Source: Desulfomonile tiedjei (GTDB taxonomy: Bacteria; Desulfobacterota; Desulfomonilia; Desulfomonilales; Desulfomonilaceae). From it: a stretch of DNA of 64,000 nucleotides. The stretch is taken from NCBI GenBank assembly GCA_016212925.1, contig JACRDF010000047.1, positions 124,001 to 188,000 on the forward strand, read 5' to 3'. A model generated the notes under the pieces. It did no database searches, was not told the origin of the DNA, and saw nothing but the letters and a program-made list of their open reading frames with translations. This document shows, in pieces, positions 17,569 to 24,826 of this stretch (positions within the stretch are counted from its first letter, which is position 1; each line of letters begins with the position of its first letter). The position numbers and the translations under genes were made by a program.

Positions 17569-18085
17569 CCCGGAGGCTGGAGACTTGCTTACCGGCGCCG
17601 CATCACTTGTTGCTCGGCCGCCGAAGCTGCGAACTGCCGTTGCGCACAAAGGCTTTGTATTTTGTCTCGATTCGTTTCAGTCAGAATAACTAACAGGAGG
17701 GTTTTCGCCGGCAGAGCGGTAAGATTATCCGGGGAATGAAGCCGTGAGCCAATATGTGCTCGAGTGGTGTCAAGCGCCTGTTTCCGGGGATTAGCTGAGT
17801 GGAAACATGGCCGATTCCACAGAGGCTTCCCCGGCGTATTACCGTCAGCCGATCCTGATTTCTTGGAAAAGTAAGGTCAAGCCGCGGCTGCCATGTTCAC
17901 CCGAATGTGGGACTTAGGGCCGCTGCGAGGGGACACCATGGTGTCAATAAACACTGGCGCACCCAGTGGATTGACGCCAACAGGATTGGTTTGTCTAAAC
18001 CGCGGAAATCCTTGGTTTGAACACTACGGCCGGCGCCGAATTTGCGGATTAGGATCAATCCCGGACGAAAGAAGAGGAGAACGAG
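17569..18085. other. Gene-free region between the signalling array and the transport cluster
   Basis: About 515 bp. A good ribosome-like AGGAGGG at 17695-17701 is not followed by a usable start. A frame that opens at 17893 is only the out-of-register shadow of the permease gene. I see no RNA gene or clear terminator. Confidence 0.4.
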
Positions 18086-19042
18086 ATGACGAGATTGGGA
18101 AGACTAGCCTTGATCGGATGTCTGTCCCTTTTGTGGGTATGCTTGATGTGTCAGCCACTGCTTGCGGAAACCGCAAGTTCCGCGCAACAAGCATCGGCAG
18201 ACTTTCCCTGGTGGATGTGGCCTCTACTTCTGCTCGTCGTCACATTCGTCATGGGGGTGGCGGCCGTACTAGGAGGCGTTGGCGGGGGTGTTCTGTTCGT
18301 CCCTATCATAAGCGGCTTTTTCCCTTTTCATCTGGATTTCGTCAGGGGTGCGGGCCTGCTGGTGGCTTTGGCTGGGGCTCTTGCCGCGGGTCCCGGTCTC
18401 TTGAAGATGAATCTGGCCAGCTTGAGGCTTGCGATACCCGTGGCTCTGATCGCGTCGTCATTCTCCATCGTGGGCGCGATGATCGGTTTGGCTCTCCCGA
18501 CAAAAATCGTGCAGATTGCGCTAGGAGGCACGATCCTTGGGATCTGCATTCTGATGCTCATAGCCAAGAAATCGGAACTCCCGGATGTCCCCCAGGCTGA
18601 CGCCCTGTCGCAGGCCCTGCGTATTCACGGGGTTTATCAAGAGGCCACAACAGGCCAAGTTATCGACTGGAAGATTCATCGTACCTGGCAAGGACTTGTG
18701 TTGTTCATTGCTATTGGGGTCATGGCTGGAATGTTCGGCCTCGGCGCGGGATGGGCCAACGTCCCGGTGTTGAACTTGCTGATGGGCGCTCCGTTGAAGA
18801 TCAGCGTTGCAACCAGCAAGTTCCTCCTGTCCATCACGGACACGTCTGCGGCCTGGATCTATCTCAACAACGGCTGTGTCATACCCCTGATCGTGATTCC
18901 CTCTCTCGTCGGAATCATGTTAGGTTCCTTTGTGGGCGTGAGACTTCTAAGGGTGGCAAGACCCACTGTCGTTCGATGGATCGTGATCGGCATGTTGGGA
19001 TTTGCGGGGCTGAAAGCTCTCCACAAGGGTCTTTTCGGATAA
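18086..19042 (+). CDS. TauE/SafE-family membrane permease
   Basis: 318 residues with a signal-like first helix and about eight further membrane helices. The two half-repeats carry the family's glycine-rich motifs (VLGGVGGGVLFVP early, FGLGAGWANVPVLNLLMG late). The family exports or imports small sulfur-containing or organic anions (sulfite, sulfoacetate, taurine-derived), but the substrate cannot be read from sequence. The ATG at 18086 follows GAGGAG. A small membrane protein and a CBS-domain protein follow on the same strand, an arrangement I associate with sulfate reducers, which suggests a regulated transporter unit. Confidence 0.88.
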   Translation: MTRLGRLALIGCLSLLWVCLMCQPLLAETASSAQQASADFPWWMWPLLLLVVTFVMGVAAVLGGVGGGVLFVPIISGFFPFHLDFVRGAGLLVALAGALAAGPGLLKMNLASLRLAIPVALIASSFSIVGAMIGLALPTKIVQIALGGTILGICILMLIAKKSELPDVPQADALSQALRIHGVYQEATTGQVIDWKIHRTWQGLVLFIAIGVMAGMFGLGAGWANVPVLNLLMGAPLKISVATSKFLLSITDTSAAWIYLNNGCVIPLIVIPSLVGIMLGSFVGVRLLRVARPTVVRWIVIGMLGFAGLKALHKGLFG

Positions 19043-19099
19043 CGTCTTACCGCAAGGGAAACACTCCTTGCACGCTCAGCACATCGCGGAGGTGATTAC

Positions 19100-19528
19100 G
19101 TGAATCACGACTCGGAGAAGTCTCTGCAAGCTAGACCGGAACAGTTAATCTATGCGAGTATCCTGGAAAAGGGGATGCTTTTGGGGCTACTGCTGGTGCT
19201 GGTGACCTATGCAATCTACGTGCTGGGTCTCATCAAACCGTACGTTCCCACGGACGAGATCACAAAATGCTGGGAAATGAATGTCCACGACTATCTCGAT
19301 CATTGCCACATCCATGCCGGGTGGGCCTGGGTCTCGTTGCTCGGTTACGGGGATTTTCTGAATTTTGCAGGCATAGTGCTTCTGGCAGGAGTGACCTTAA
19401 TTTGTTTCATCTCGATTGTTCCGGTGCTCTGGAGGCAAAACGACAAGCTATATGCTGTTCTGGCCCTCGGTGAGGTGATCATCCTTGGCGTCGCTGCCAG
19501 CGGAATTCTGGGGGCCGGCGGGCACTAG
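19100..19528 (+). CDS. Small membrane protein, partner of the TauE/SafE permease
   Basis: 142 residues with three membrane helices (about 24-46, 88-110 and 118-138). The loop between the first two holds conserved-looking polar residues (CWEMNVHDYLDHCHIHAGW) that could bind a ligand or metal. The start is GTG at 19100 with GGAGG seven bases upstream. It lies 57 bp behind the permease and is probably co-transcribed. It is similar in size and position to DUF1634-type partners of this permease family, but I cannot confirm that assignment. Confidence 0.65.
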   Translation: MNHDSEKSLQARPEQLIYASILEKGMLLGLLLVLVTYAIYVLGLIKPYVPTDEITKCWEMNVHDYLDHCHIHAGWAWVSLLGYGDFLNFAGIVLLAGVTLICFISIVPVLWRQNDKLYAVLALGEVIILGVAASGILGAGGH

Positions 19529-19610
19529 CCCGGTTAGCCTTTGATCATTGTTACTGTCTAAGAGTCATCGTGTCTGAGAATGATTCCCGGTCTGAGAGAA
19601 GGAAACTGTC

Positions 19611-20159
19611 ATGCCCATAGCAAAGAAGGTTAGAGATCTGCTGGTACCACTGACTGAATATGCGACGACCAAGGTGGACAAAAGCCTTCGCGAGGCCATA
19701 CCCACTCTCCGTAAACTCTATTGCCAGGTGGAGGAGGGCAGGTGCACGCAGGCCGGCCATCGTCACATCCTTGTTCTCGATCACTCAGGGGAGCTGGTTG
19801 GAATTCTTAGTTTCAGAAGCATCCTTCACGTCCTGATACCCGAAATCGCGGGCGGCCTGACTGCCAAACTAGAAGCACTGGGAATTTCCATAGCGTTTGC
19901 TCAGGCTGGTACCGCGAATCTTGACGAGGCCCGTGCCAGCTTTCGTGCCAGGGTGATCAGAAACGCGGAGACTAAAGTGCAGGATGTCATGCTTAAGGTC
20001 CGAGGGACCATAGAGGCTGACGCAGAGCTGATGGACGCTCTCAAATTGATGTATACCAACAAGATTACAGTGATCCCGGTTTACGAAGGGAAGCAGCTCG
20101 TCGGTGTTTTGCGAGAATCAGACCTTTTCCTGCACGTCGCGGAAATCCTCACGGAATGA
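19611..20159 (+). CDS. Two-CBS-domain protein
   Basis: 182 residues forming a pair of CBS domains, about residues 5-90 (HILVLDHSGELVGILS) and 118-180 (ITVIPVYEGKQLVGVLRESDL). Such pairs bind adenine nucleotides and pass the cell's energy state to a partner. It lacks any catalytic or membrane part. It lies 82 bp after the small membrane protein, so it probably regulates the permease. A strong terminator follows at 20261-20300. Confidence 0.85.
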   Translation: MPIAKKVRDLLVPLTEYATTKVDKSLREAIPTLRKLYCQVEEGRCTQAGHRHILVLDHSGELVGILSFRSILHVLIPEIAGGLTAKLEALGISIAFAQAGTANLDEARASFRARVIRNAETKVQDVMLKVRGTIEADAELMDALKLMYTNKITVIPVYEGKQLVGVLRESDLFLHVAEILTE

Positions 20160-20260
20160 TAGTCACTTGGCGACTAGTACCGTTTTGCTTCAGTTTTTAT
20201 AATGACAAATCTGTCCATTGAAGAACGTTCCTTGTCGCGGCTGACAAAGAATTCATAAGG

Positions 20261-20300
20261 AAACCGCCTCTTGCTGTGACGGGCAGAGGCGGTTTTTCTT
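20261..20300 (+). terminator. Rho-independent terminator after the permease cluster
   Basis: A 13-bp stem (AAACCGCCTCTTGC against GCAGAGGCGGTTT, one bulged T) with an 8-nt loop, running into TTTTTCTTTT. It ends the TauE/CBS transcript. Confidence 0.88.
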
Positions 20301-20428
20301 TTACCAAATTGTCTTGAAACTGCGCGGCTCACCATGCACAATTAATAAGGCTGTCCTGAGGAAAGCGTGCACGAGTACCATTCCTACGTTTTCCGGCTCT
20401 AATTGATCCTGAAAGGAAACAGAAGTTA

Positions 20429-21133
20429 ATGAATACGAGGGGGCAGGTTTTTCAAGAAAGGGCTCTCCTGATACTCATATTATTCGTCGGACTTCTACTT
20501 ATCGACCCGCTTATCCCGGCCTCCGTAGCCAATCTCCCCTTTGCCGTAATAGGAGTGGCCGGGGCCTGGCTTCTCACCGAAAAGAAAAGCTTCTCAAGAC
20601 ACCTGATACTCGTCATGGCGCTGGCGGTCCTGGTTTTGTTTTCTTTCGCCAAGCTTTCGCCTCCTCACGTGCTCGAAACGATACGCGTGCCGGTGGGTTT
20701 GTTGCTGCTGGCCTCCACTCTGACGCTGTACGCGCTGTGCGCGGGTTTGATTCTCATGGCCATGTTAAAGGCCACCGAAGTCACCCATCATCAGATCATT
20801 TCCGCCGTAAATCTCTATCTAATCCTGGGAATGTTTTGGGCGCACTTTTACACCATACTCGATTGGCTTCAGCCCGGAGCGTTCGGATTGCCTTCTCAGG
20901 GGGAACACCCGGCTTCACAATTCATTTATTTCAGTTTCGTTACCTTGGCTACGTTGGGTTACGGAGACATTACTCCAAAGACCGAATTTGCGCAGAGACT
21001 CGCCATAACAGAGGCGATCGTGGGACAGTTCTATGCATCTGTGGTGGTGGCCTACCTTTTAAGCCTTTTCATTCGCCAGAAGCTTCAAGCCAAAGGTGAG
21101 GGTCCCAAGGACGGGACGGGTCCGTCCGATTGA
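20429..21133 (+). CDS. Potassium-channel-like membrane protein (ion channel family)
   Basis: 234 residues with several membrane helices (about 14-50, 54-70, 80-115, 125-145) and a final pore unit. The selectivity filter is TLATLGYGDI (about residues 172-181), the K+ signature TxGYGD, followed by the inner helix (AIVGQFYASVVVAYLLSLF). There is no soluble RCK or nucleotide-binding domain; the C-terminus is a short charged tail. Four subunits would form a channel in the inner membrane. The gene is followed 51 bp later by a Na+/H+ antiporter, so the pair may serve ion or pH balance. Confidence 0.85.
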   Translation: MNTRGQVFQERALLILILFVGLLLIDPLIPASVANLPFAVIGVAGAWLLTEKKSFSRHLILVMALAVLVLFSFAKLSPPHVLETIRVPVGLLLLASTLTLYALCAGLILMAMLKATEVTHHQIISAVNLYLILGMFWAHFYTILDWLQPGAFGLPSQGEHPASQFIYFSFVTLATLGYGDITPKTEFAQRLAITEAIVGQFYASVVVAYLLSLFIRQKLQAKGEGPKDGTGPSD

Positions 21134-21184
21134 CAACAGCCAATAGACTCATCACGTAGCCATGCATTCCGAATAAGGCACAAT

Positions 21185-22405
21185 ATGGTCGATTATCCGG
21201 TTATCATTTTTGCGGCGTTGCTAATCTTTTTCTACGGCCTGATCTCGCGTCTGTCTGAACAGTCCCCGATCACTGCACCGATGGTATTTGCCGGAATCGG
21301 CATTTTGGCCGGTCCACTGGTTTTGGACCTGTTTGAGGTCAAGGTCACAGCTACTATCGTCAGACTAATTGCCGAGATCGCGTTAGTCCTGATCTTGTTC
21401 GTGGATGCCTCGACAGTAAATCTGAAAACACTGCGAGGTTATCGTGGCATTCCATTCCGGCTGCTCGGCATCGGGCTTCCATTAACCATGGTATTGGGTT
21501 TTGTGGCTGCCGCGATAGTGCTGGGTTACCAAAACCTGTGGGTTGCCGCGCTTGTGGCTCTTATTCTCTCGCCCACGGATGCGGCCCTCGGCCAGGCGGT
21601 AGTTACCAGTGAGCGCCTCCCCGAGCGAATCCGTCAGGCCATCAACGTGGAAAGCGGGCTTAATGACGGCATAGCATTGCCTCCGATTCTGATGTGCCTG
21701 GCTGCCCTTTCAGGCGGTGAGAGCAATGGGGGTCACTCTGGTTCGTGGCTGTTCTTTCTCCTGCGTCAACTTACGCTCGGCCCACTTGCCGGAATTCTGA
21801 TCGGCTGGTTTGGGGGCCGCCTGGTGGATGAGGCCTGCCGCCGGGGCTGGATGCAGCCGACATTCCAGCGCCTGGTGGCCGGGTCATTGGCCGTGCTTGC
21901 CTACACAGGGGCCGAAGCCCTTCACGGCAACGGGTTTATAGCGGCTTATTGCGCGGGTCTATTCCTTGGCACACAGACGCACGACACACGCGAGCGGATT
22001 CAGGAGTTTGGTGAGGCGGAAGGCCAGCAAGTGGCCCTTTTCTTGTTTCTGCTTTTCGGCCTGGTCATGGTTCCCGCGACAATCAGATACTGGGATGCCG
22101 AAGCGTTTTTGTACGCGGTTCTGAGCTTGACGGTCATCCGCATGATACCTGTGGTTTTGTCGCTGCGCGGAACAGGCATTGACAGACCTGGCACCTGGTT
22201 CATAGCGTGGTTTGGCCCGCGGGGCATTGCTTCGGTCTTATACGTCCTCATCGCAGTCGGCACGATCGGTTTCGCGGGTTATGAAAGGGCTTTTGCCGTG
22301 GTCTCCCTGACAATCCTGTTAAGCATCTTTGCTCACGGCCTCTCGGCCCTTCCGCTGACCCTCTGGTATGCACGATACCTGGAAATGCAGGAACTGAAGC
22401 ACTGA
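21185..22405 (+). CDS. CPA1-family Na+/H+ antiporter (NhaP-type)
   Basis: 406 residues with about 12 membrane helices. Ion-site motifs are visible: SPTDAALGQAV (about residues 129-139, Asp in helix 5 or so) and ESGLNDGIALP (about 158-168), plus FVDAST near residue 75. There is no cytoplasmic regulatory tail, which is short for the family. The gene follows the K+ channel gene. Its 3' end abuts the remnant of a ParE-type toxin gene on the other strand, so a deletion junction lies just past its stop. The antiporter itself looks intact. Confidence 0.88.
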   Translation: MVDYPVIIFAALLIFFYGLISRLSEQSPITAPMVFAGIGILAGPLVLDLFEVKVTATIVRLIAEIALVLILFVDASTVNLKTLRGYRGIPFRLLGIGLPLTMVLGFVAAAIVLGYQNLWVAALVALILSPTDAALGQAVVTSERLPERIRQAINVESGLNDGIALPPILMCLAALSGGESNGGHSGSWLFFLLRQLTLGPLAGILIGWFGGRLVDEACRRGWMQPTFQRLVAGSLAVLAYTGAEALHGNGFIAAYCAGLFLGTQTHDTRERIQEFGEAEGQQVALFLFLLFGLVMVPATIRYWDAEAFLYAVLSLTVIRMIPVVLSLRGTGIDRPGTWFIAWFGPRGIASVLYVLIAVGTIGFAGYERAFAVVSLTILLSIFAHGLSALPLTLWYARYLEMQELKH

Positions 22406-22463
22406 AGCCGGGTAGCTCGACATCCTCCGATGCCGCCGGAGACCACACTACTTTGTAGTCCAC
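22406..22463 (-). pseudogene. Remnant of a ParE/RelE-type toxin gene
   Basis: The frame from GTG at 22463 begins VDYKVVWSPAASEDVE, the typical first 16 residues of ParE toxins, and overlaps the antitoxin stop by 16 bases, as in intact modules. After that the frame runs into sequence antisense to the antiporter and matches nothing. A deletion has removed the other 75 or so codons. The toxin is certainly not functional. Confidence 0.65.
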
Positions 22464-22636
22464 TTGTTTAGCCGCCTCTCAACTTCCTCTTGAGTCAATG
22501 TACCCTGGGTGTCGGCCAATTCAACGCCCCTACGGACTTTTTCGACCACATATAAATGGTACTGAATATCTTCCAAAGTGCAGTCATCCGGCAGTCTGCG
22601 TAGCAGAGATTCGACTTCACTTTTTGCTGTACCCAT
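22448..22636 (-). CDS. Antitoxin of a ParE-type module, now without toxin
   Basis: 62 residues, mostly helical (SEVESLLRRLPDDCTLEDIQYHLYVVEKVRRG), like small antitoxins paired with ParE. The ATG at 22636 has AAGGAGAG at good spacing; an in-frame start 15 codons upstream does not. Its stop overlaps the start of the broken toxin. Because the toxin is gone, it is an orphan that could still repress its own promoter or neutralise a related toxin. Confidence 0.6.
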   Translation of the reverse strand: MGTAKSEVESLLRRLPDDCTLEDIQYHLYVVEKVRRGVELADTQGTLTQEEVERRLNKWTTK

Positions 22637-22702
22637 TTTTGCTCTCCTTTGCGTGCGCCCTGAATGCCTAGCTATGATCATACAGAGTGCGCCACCGGCA
22701 TT

Positions 22703-22984
22703 TCAGTACACTTCGTCATGCGTCCCTACCGTCTGCAATAGAATGGCCTCGGAGTCCTTATAATCCACGATTTGAAATACAATCCTCAGATCGTACCCTG
22801 CACTGGCAGCCCAAGATCCTGCAAGGTCTCCTTTGAGCTTGTGAGTCTTCAGCTTGGGATGTAGAACATCTTCTGATAACAATTCTAATGCGGTCCTGAG
22901 GTCTTCCTCCACATCAGGACGTTTCTTGAGAATGCGCCTAGCCGCGCGGACAAAAGCGCTGGAGCGAATCAGCGTGCGTTTCAC
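22703..22984 (-). CDS. RelE/YafQ-type mRNA interferase toxin
   Basis: 93 residues with the fold pattern of YafQ/RelE toxins, which cut mRNA on the ribosome: an N-terminal helix pair (SAFVRAARRILKKRPDVEEDL), HPKLKTHKLKGDLAGSWAA, and the final strands YDLRIVFQIVD and EAILLQTVGTHDEVY. The last part (TVGTHDEVY) carries the usual His/Asp/Tyr cluster. The start is GTG at 22984, overlapping the antitoxin stop by four bases (GTGA). The module looks intact. Confidence 0.85.
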   Translation of the reverse strand: MKRTLIRSSAFVRAARRILKKRPDVEEDLRTALELLSEDVLHPKLKTHKLKGDLAGSWAASAGYDLRIVFQIVDYKDSEAILLQTVGTHDEVY

Positions 22985-23196
22985 GGGATGACTTCCTTCA
23001 TGAGATCTTCCACTGTAGTCGGATCACACCGACCTTGCGCAAACTCCTCCCGAGCCTCCCGAATATCATTAGCCAACCTTTTTCGGCCCTGCTCCGCTAT
23101 TCGGCGCCGGACGATGACGAGCAGAGTCTCCTGTTCGTCCAGGGACAACTTTCCCACCGCTTCCAACACTTCTCCAAAGTCTGCTGTATTTTCCAT
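22981..23196 (-). CDS. Antitoxin of the RelE/YafQ module
   Basis: 71 residues, helical, Glu/Arg-rich (LSLDEQETLLVIVRRRIAEQGRKRL, EAREEFAQGR), ending shortly before the toxin start, with a 4-base overlap. AAAGGA precedes the ATG at 23196. The layout (antitoxin first, translational coupling) is standard for type II modules. The family name is uncertain, but this N-terminal style is common for antitoxins that pair with YafQ-like toxins. Confidence 0.78.
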   Translation of the reverse strand: MENTADFGEVLEAVGKLSLDEQETLLVIVRRRIAEQGRKRLANDIREAREEFAQGRCDPTTVEDLMKEVIP

Positions 23197-23556
23197 GAGT
23201 CCTTTCCTTTGCGGCAGTCCCGGAGCTTTCCGCAGCTCACACTGAGCCTTCGTGCGAAGGCTTGGACATCCCGTCTCAGCCTGGTTCAGCCGAAACCGGC
23301 TGATGGGCCTACCGATGTTGCGGTTTCCCGCATCAATGCAGTTCTAAATTTGGACGCTGAGTTCGACGATGTCAAGCAGAAGAATGCCCGCTGACGCCGA
23401 TTGCTTCTCCGCGTAATCTGACGTGGTCAGCCTCAAGTAAGTACCCGCGCGGCCTTTCCTACAACTCCCCTTGGTCGCTGAAGCCATTTCTGGTCGACAA
23501 TTATGGATGGTGGCCCTGGGCTTCTCGGAATTCCCGGAAGGAGGCCTCTGTGCCGT
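23197..23556. other. Gene-free stretch between two toxin-antitoxin modules
   Basis: 360 bp. A GCGAAGGCTTGGAC stretch at about 23251 and a GTCCAGGCTTTCGC stretch at about 23567 form an imperfect inverted pair at its edges, so this may be a degraded small mobile element. No supported gene. Confidence 0.35.
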
Positions 23557-23910
23557 TTACTCAGGCTGGTCCAGGCTTTCGCCCTGGATGATTTCCCAGA
23601 CCTGCCGCCGAAGCACCGGAACTTCATCGGTGGCCGTTGACCACACAATGTCCCATTGCACAGCAAAGTATGCATGGACGGCGATGTTGCGGAACGCCAC
23701 TATGTCCCGCCATTCTATCTGCGGATGCGTATCACGGAATTCCTGAGGGAGATGGGCAGCCGCCTCTCCAATGACCATGAGCTTTTGGAGTGTGGCAGCC
23801 TTGTGGAGTTCGCTGGCTAGGAACGTGGCGGCATCCATCCCTTTGAGAAATGCCTGAATCATGTCGCAGGCCTCAAGGATGTCCTGTAAATAGAGGTGTT
23901 CACGCCGCAT
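23557..23910 (-). CDS. hepT: HepT-like RNase toxin (HEPN, DUF86)
   Basis: 117 residues, all-helical HEPN fold with the active-site motif Rx4HxY visible as RNIAVHAY near residue 90. Such toxins cut tRNA or other RNA and are silenced by the partner nucleotidyltransferase through AMP addition next to the motif. I chose the ATG at 23910 (MRREHLYL), which overlaps the end of the mntA gene; longer versions from 23943 lie inside that gene. The motif is intact, so the module is probably active. Confidence 0.85.
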   Translation of the reverse strand: MRREHLYLQDILEACDMIQAFLKGMDAATFLASELHKAATLQKLMVIGEAAAHLPQEFRDTHPQIEWRDIVAFRNIAVHAYFAVQWDIVWSTATDEVPVLRRQVWEIIQGESLDQPE

Positions 23911-24205
23911 ATAGCACTCGTGCCGTGGCCAGAACATGGTCACGAATAACCGGCTTGAGCCCGTCTTTGGGGACTAAGTCGACCTTGCGGCCCAAAAGTG
24001 CTGCCAGTTCGCGCTGCATTCTGGCCAAAGTTGAAAAGGTGACTCTCGCTGCCGGCTGGAAGCTGACTAGCAGATCCATATCACCCTCGGGACATTGGTC
24101 CGGGTTTAGCATGGACCCAAACAGCGCAAGCTCCCGGACTTGGTAGCGGCGGCAGATGCCTGCCAGCTCTGCGATTGGAATGTGAAGGGGTACCGATTCG
24201 TTCAT
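23900..24205 (-). CDS. mntA: MntA-type nucleotidyltransferase antitoxin
   Basis: 101 residues of the minimal nucleotidyltransferase fold with the GS-x10-DxD motif (FGSMLNPDQCPEGDMDLLV). Three ATGs lie in a row (24211, 24208, 24205). AGGA sits directly in front, so the third has the best spacing. Upstream in-frame codons lack protein-like character. It pairs with the HepT toxin encoded immediately downstream with an overlap of 11 bases. Confidence 0.85.
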   Translation of the reverse strand: MNESVPLHIPIAELAGICRRYQVRELALFGSMLNPDQCPEGDMDLLVSFQPAARVTFSTLARMQRELAALLGRKVDLVPKDGLKPVIRDHVLATARVLYAA

Positions 24206-24826
24206 CATCATTCCTGTCTGAAGACCCTGCCGCGTGTCAGTGCAAATGAACACATTGGCAAGCCCCATCAGGATTACACGTTTCCGATGACTTTGCAAAC
24301 GCCAACAATCCACTGGGAGTAGAAAGATACCCCGGTCCAAGCGTCGATGTTCTGGGGGCTTTATTTGCCACTCTGTAACAGGTATATGCTCTTTCTGAGC
24401 CAATCATTTACGATGCTCTCGACTCCGGCTCCTCTTTGTTCAGCCCTTTTGCGCCTCAGATCGAGAAATAAGGGAAGCGTTCCCAGATTCCAGAGTTTTT
24501 ACAGACTATATAGTGGACCGGAATGGCCAAGGCAAGTCCCCTTTTTTCGTGATTGTGAACCGCGGCGAGTAGAGGTGCGTGTCCGTTTTTCTCTTCTTAT
24601 TCTCTGCGCTCTCTGCGTGCTCTGCGGTGAAATGGCTTTCTGCCGGATCTTGTGGCTCCGCGTCGTCCCGGATTGTACCGAGGGCCACATTCTTGTCACG
24701 ATCCTGCAATGATGCTATCCTAATGGCCAATTATAGAACCAATCACGTCTTCTCATTTCTCCGAAAGGGCACTCGTGCTTGCTCCAAACGCACGAACGCC
24801 GACAAAGGAAACCTGGGGAGGTCCTC
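24206..24826. other. Gene-free region with a CTCTGCG repeat stretch
   Basis: 620 bp between the HepT/MntA module and the sigma-54 activator. At 24601-24631 CTCTGCG and CTCTGCGTGCTCTGCGG occur in tandem. This is a sequence common between genes in many bacteria and often mis-called as a small LCALCVLCG protein. No supported gene; the activator's promoter should lie here. Confidence 0.4.

Noticed and set aside
17893-18600. 235-codon frame over the permease gene
   Set aside because: It is out of register with the permease, which has a strong ribosome site and clear membrane helices.
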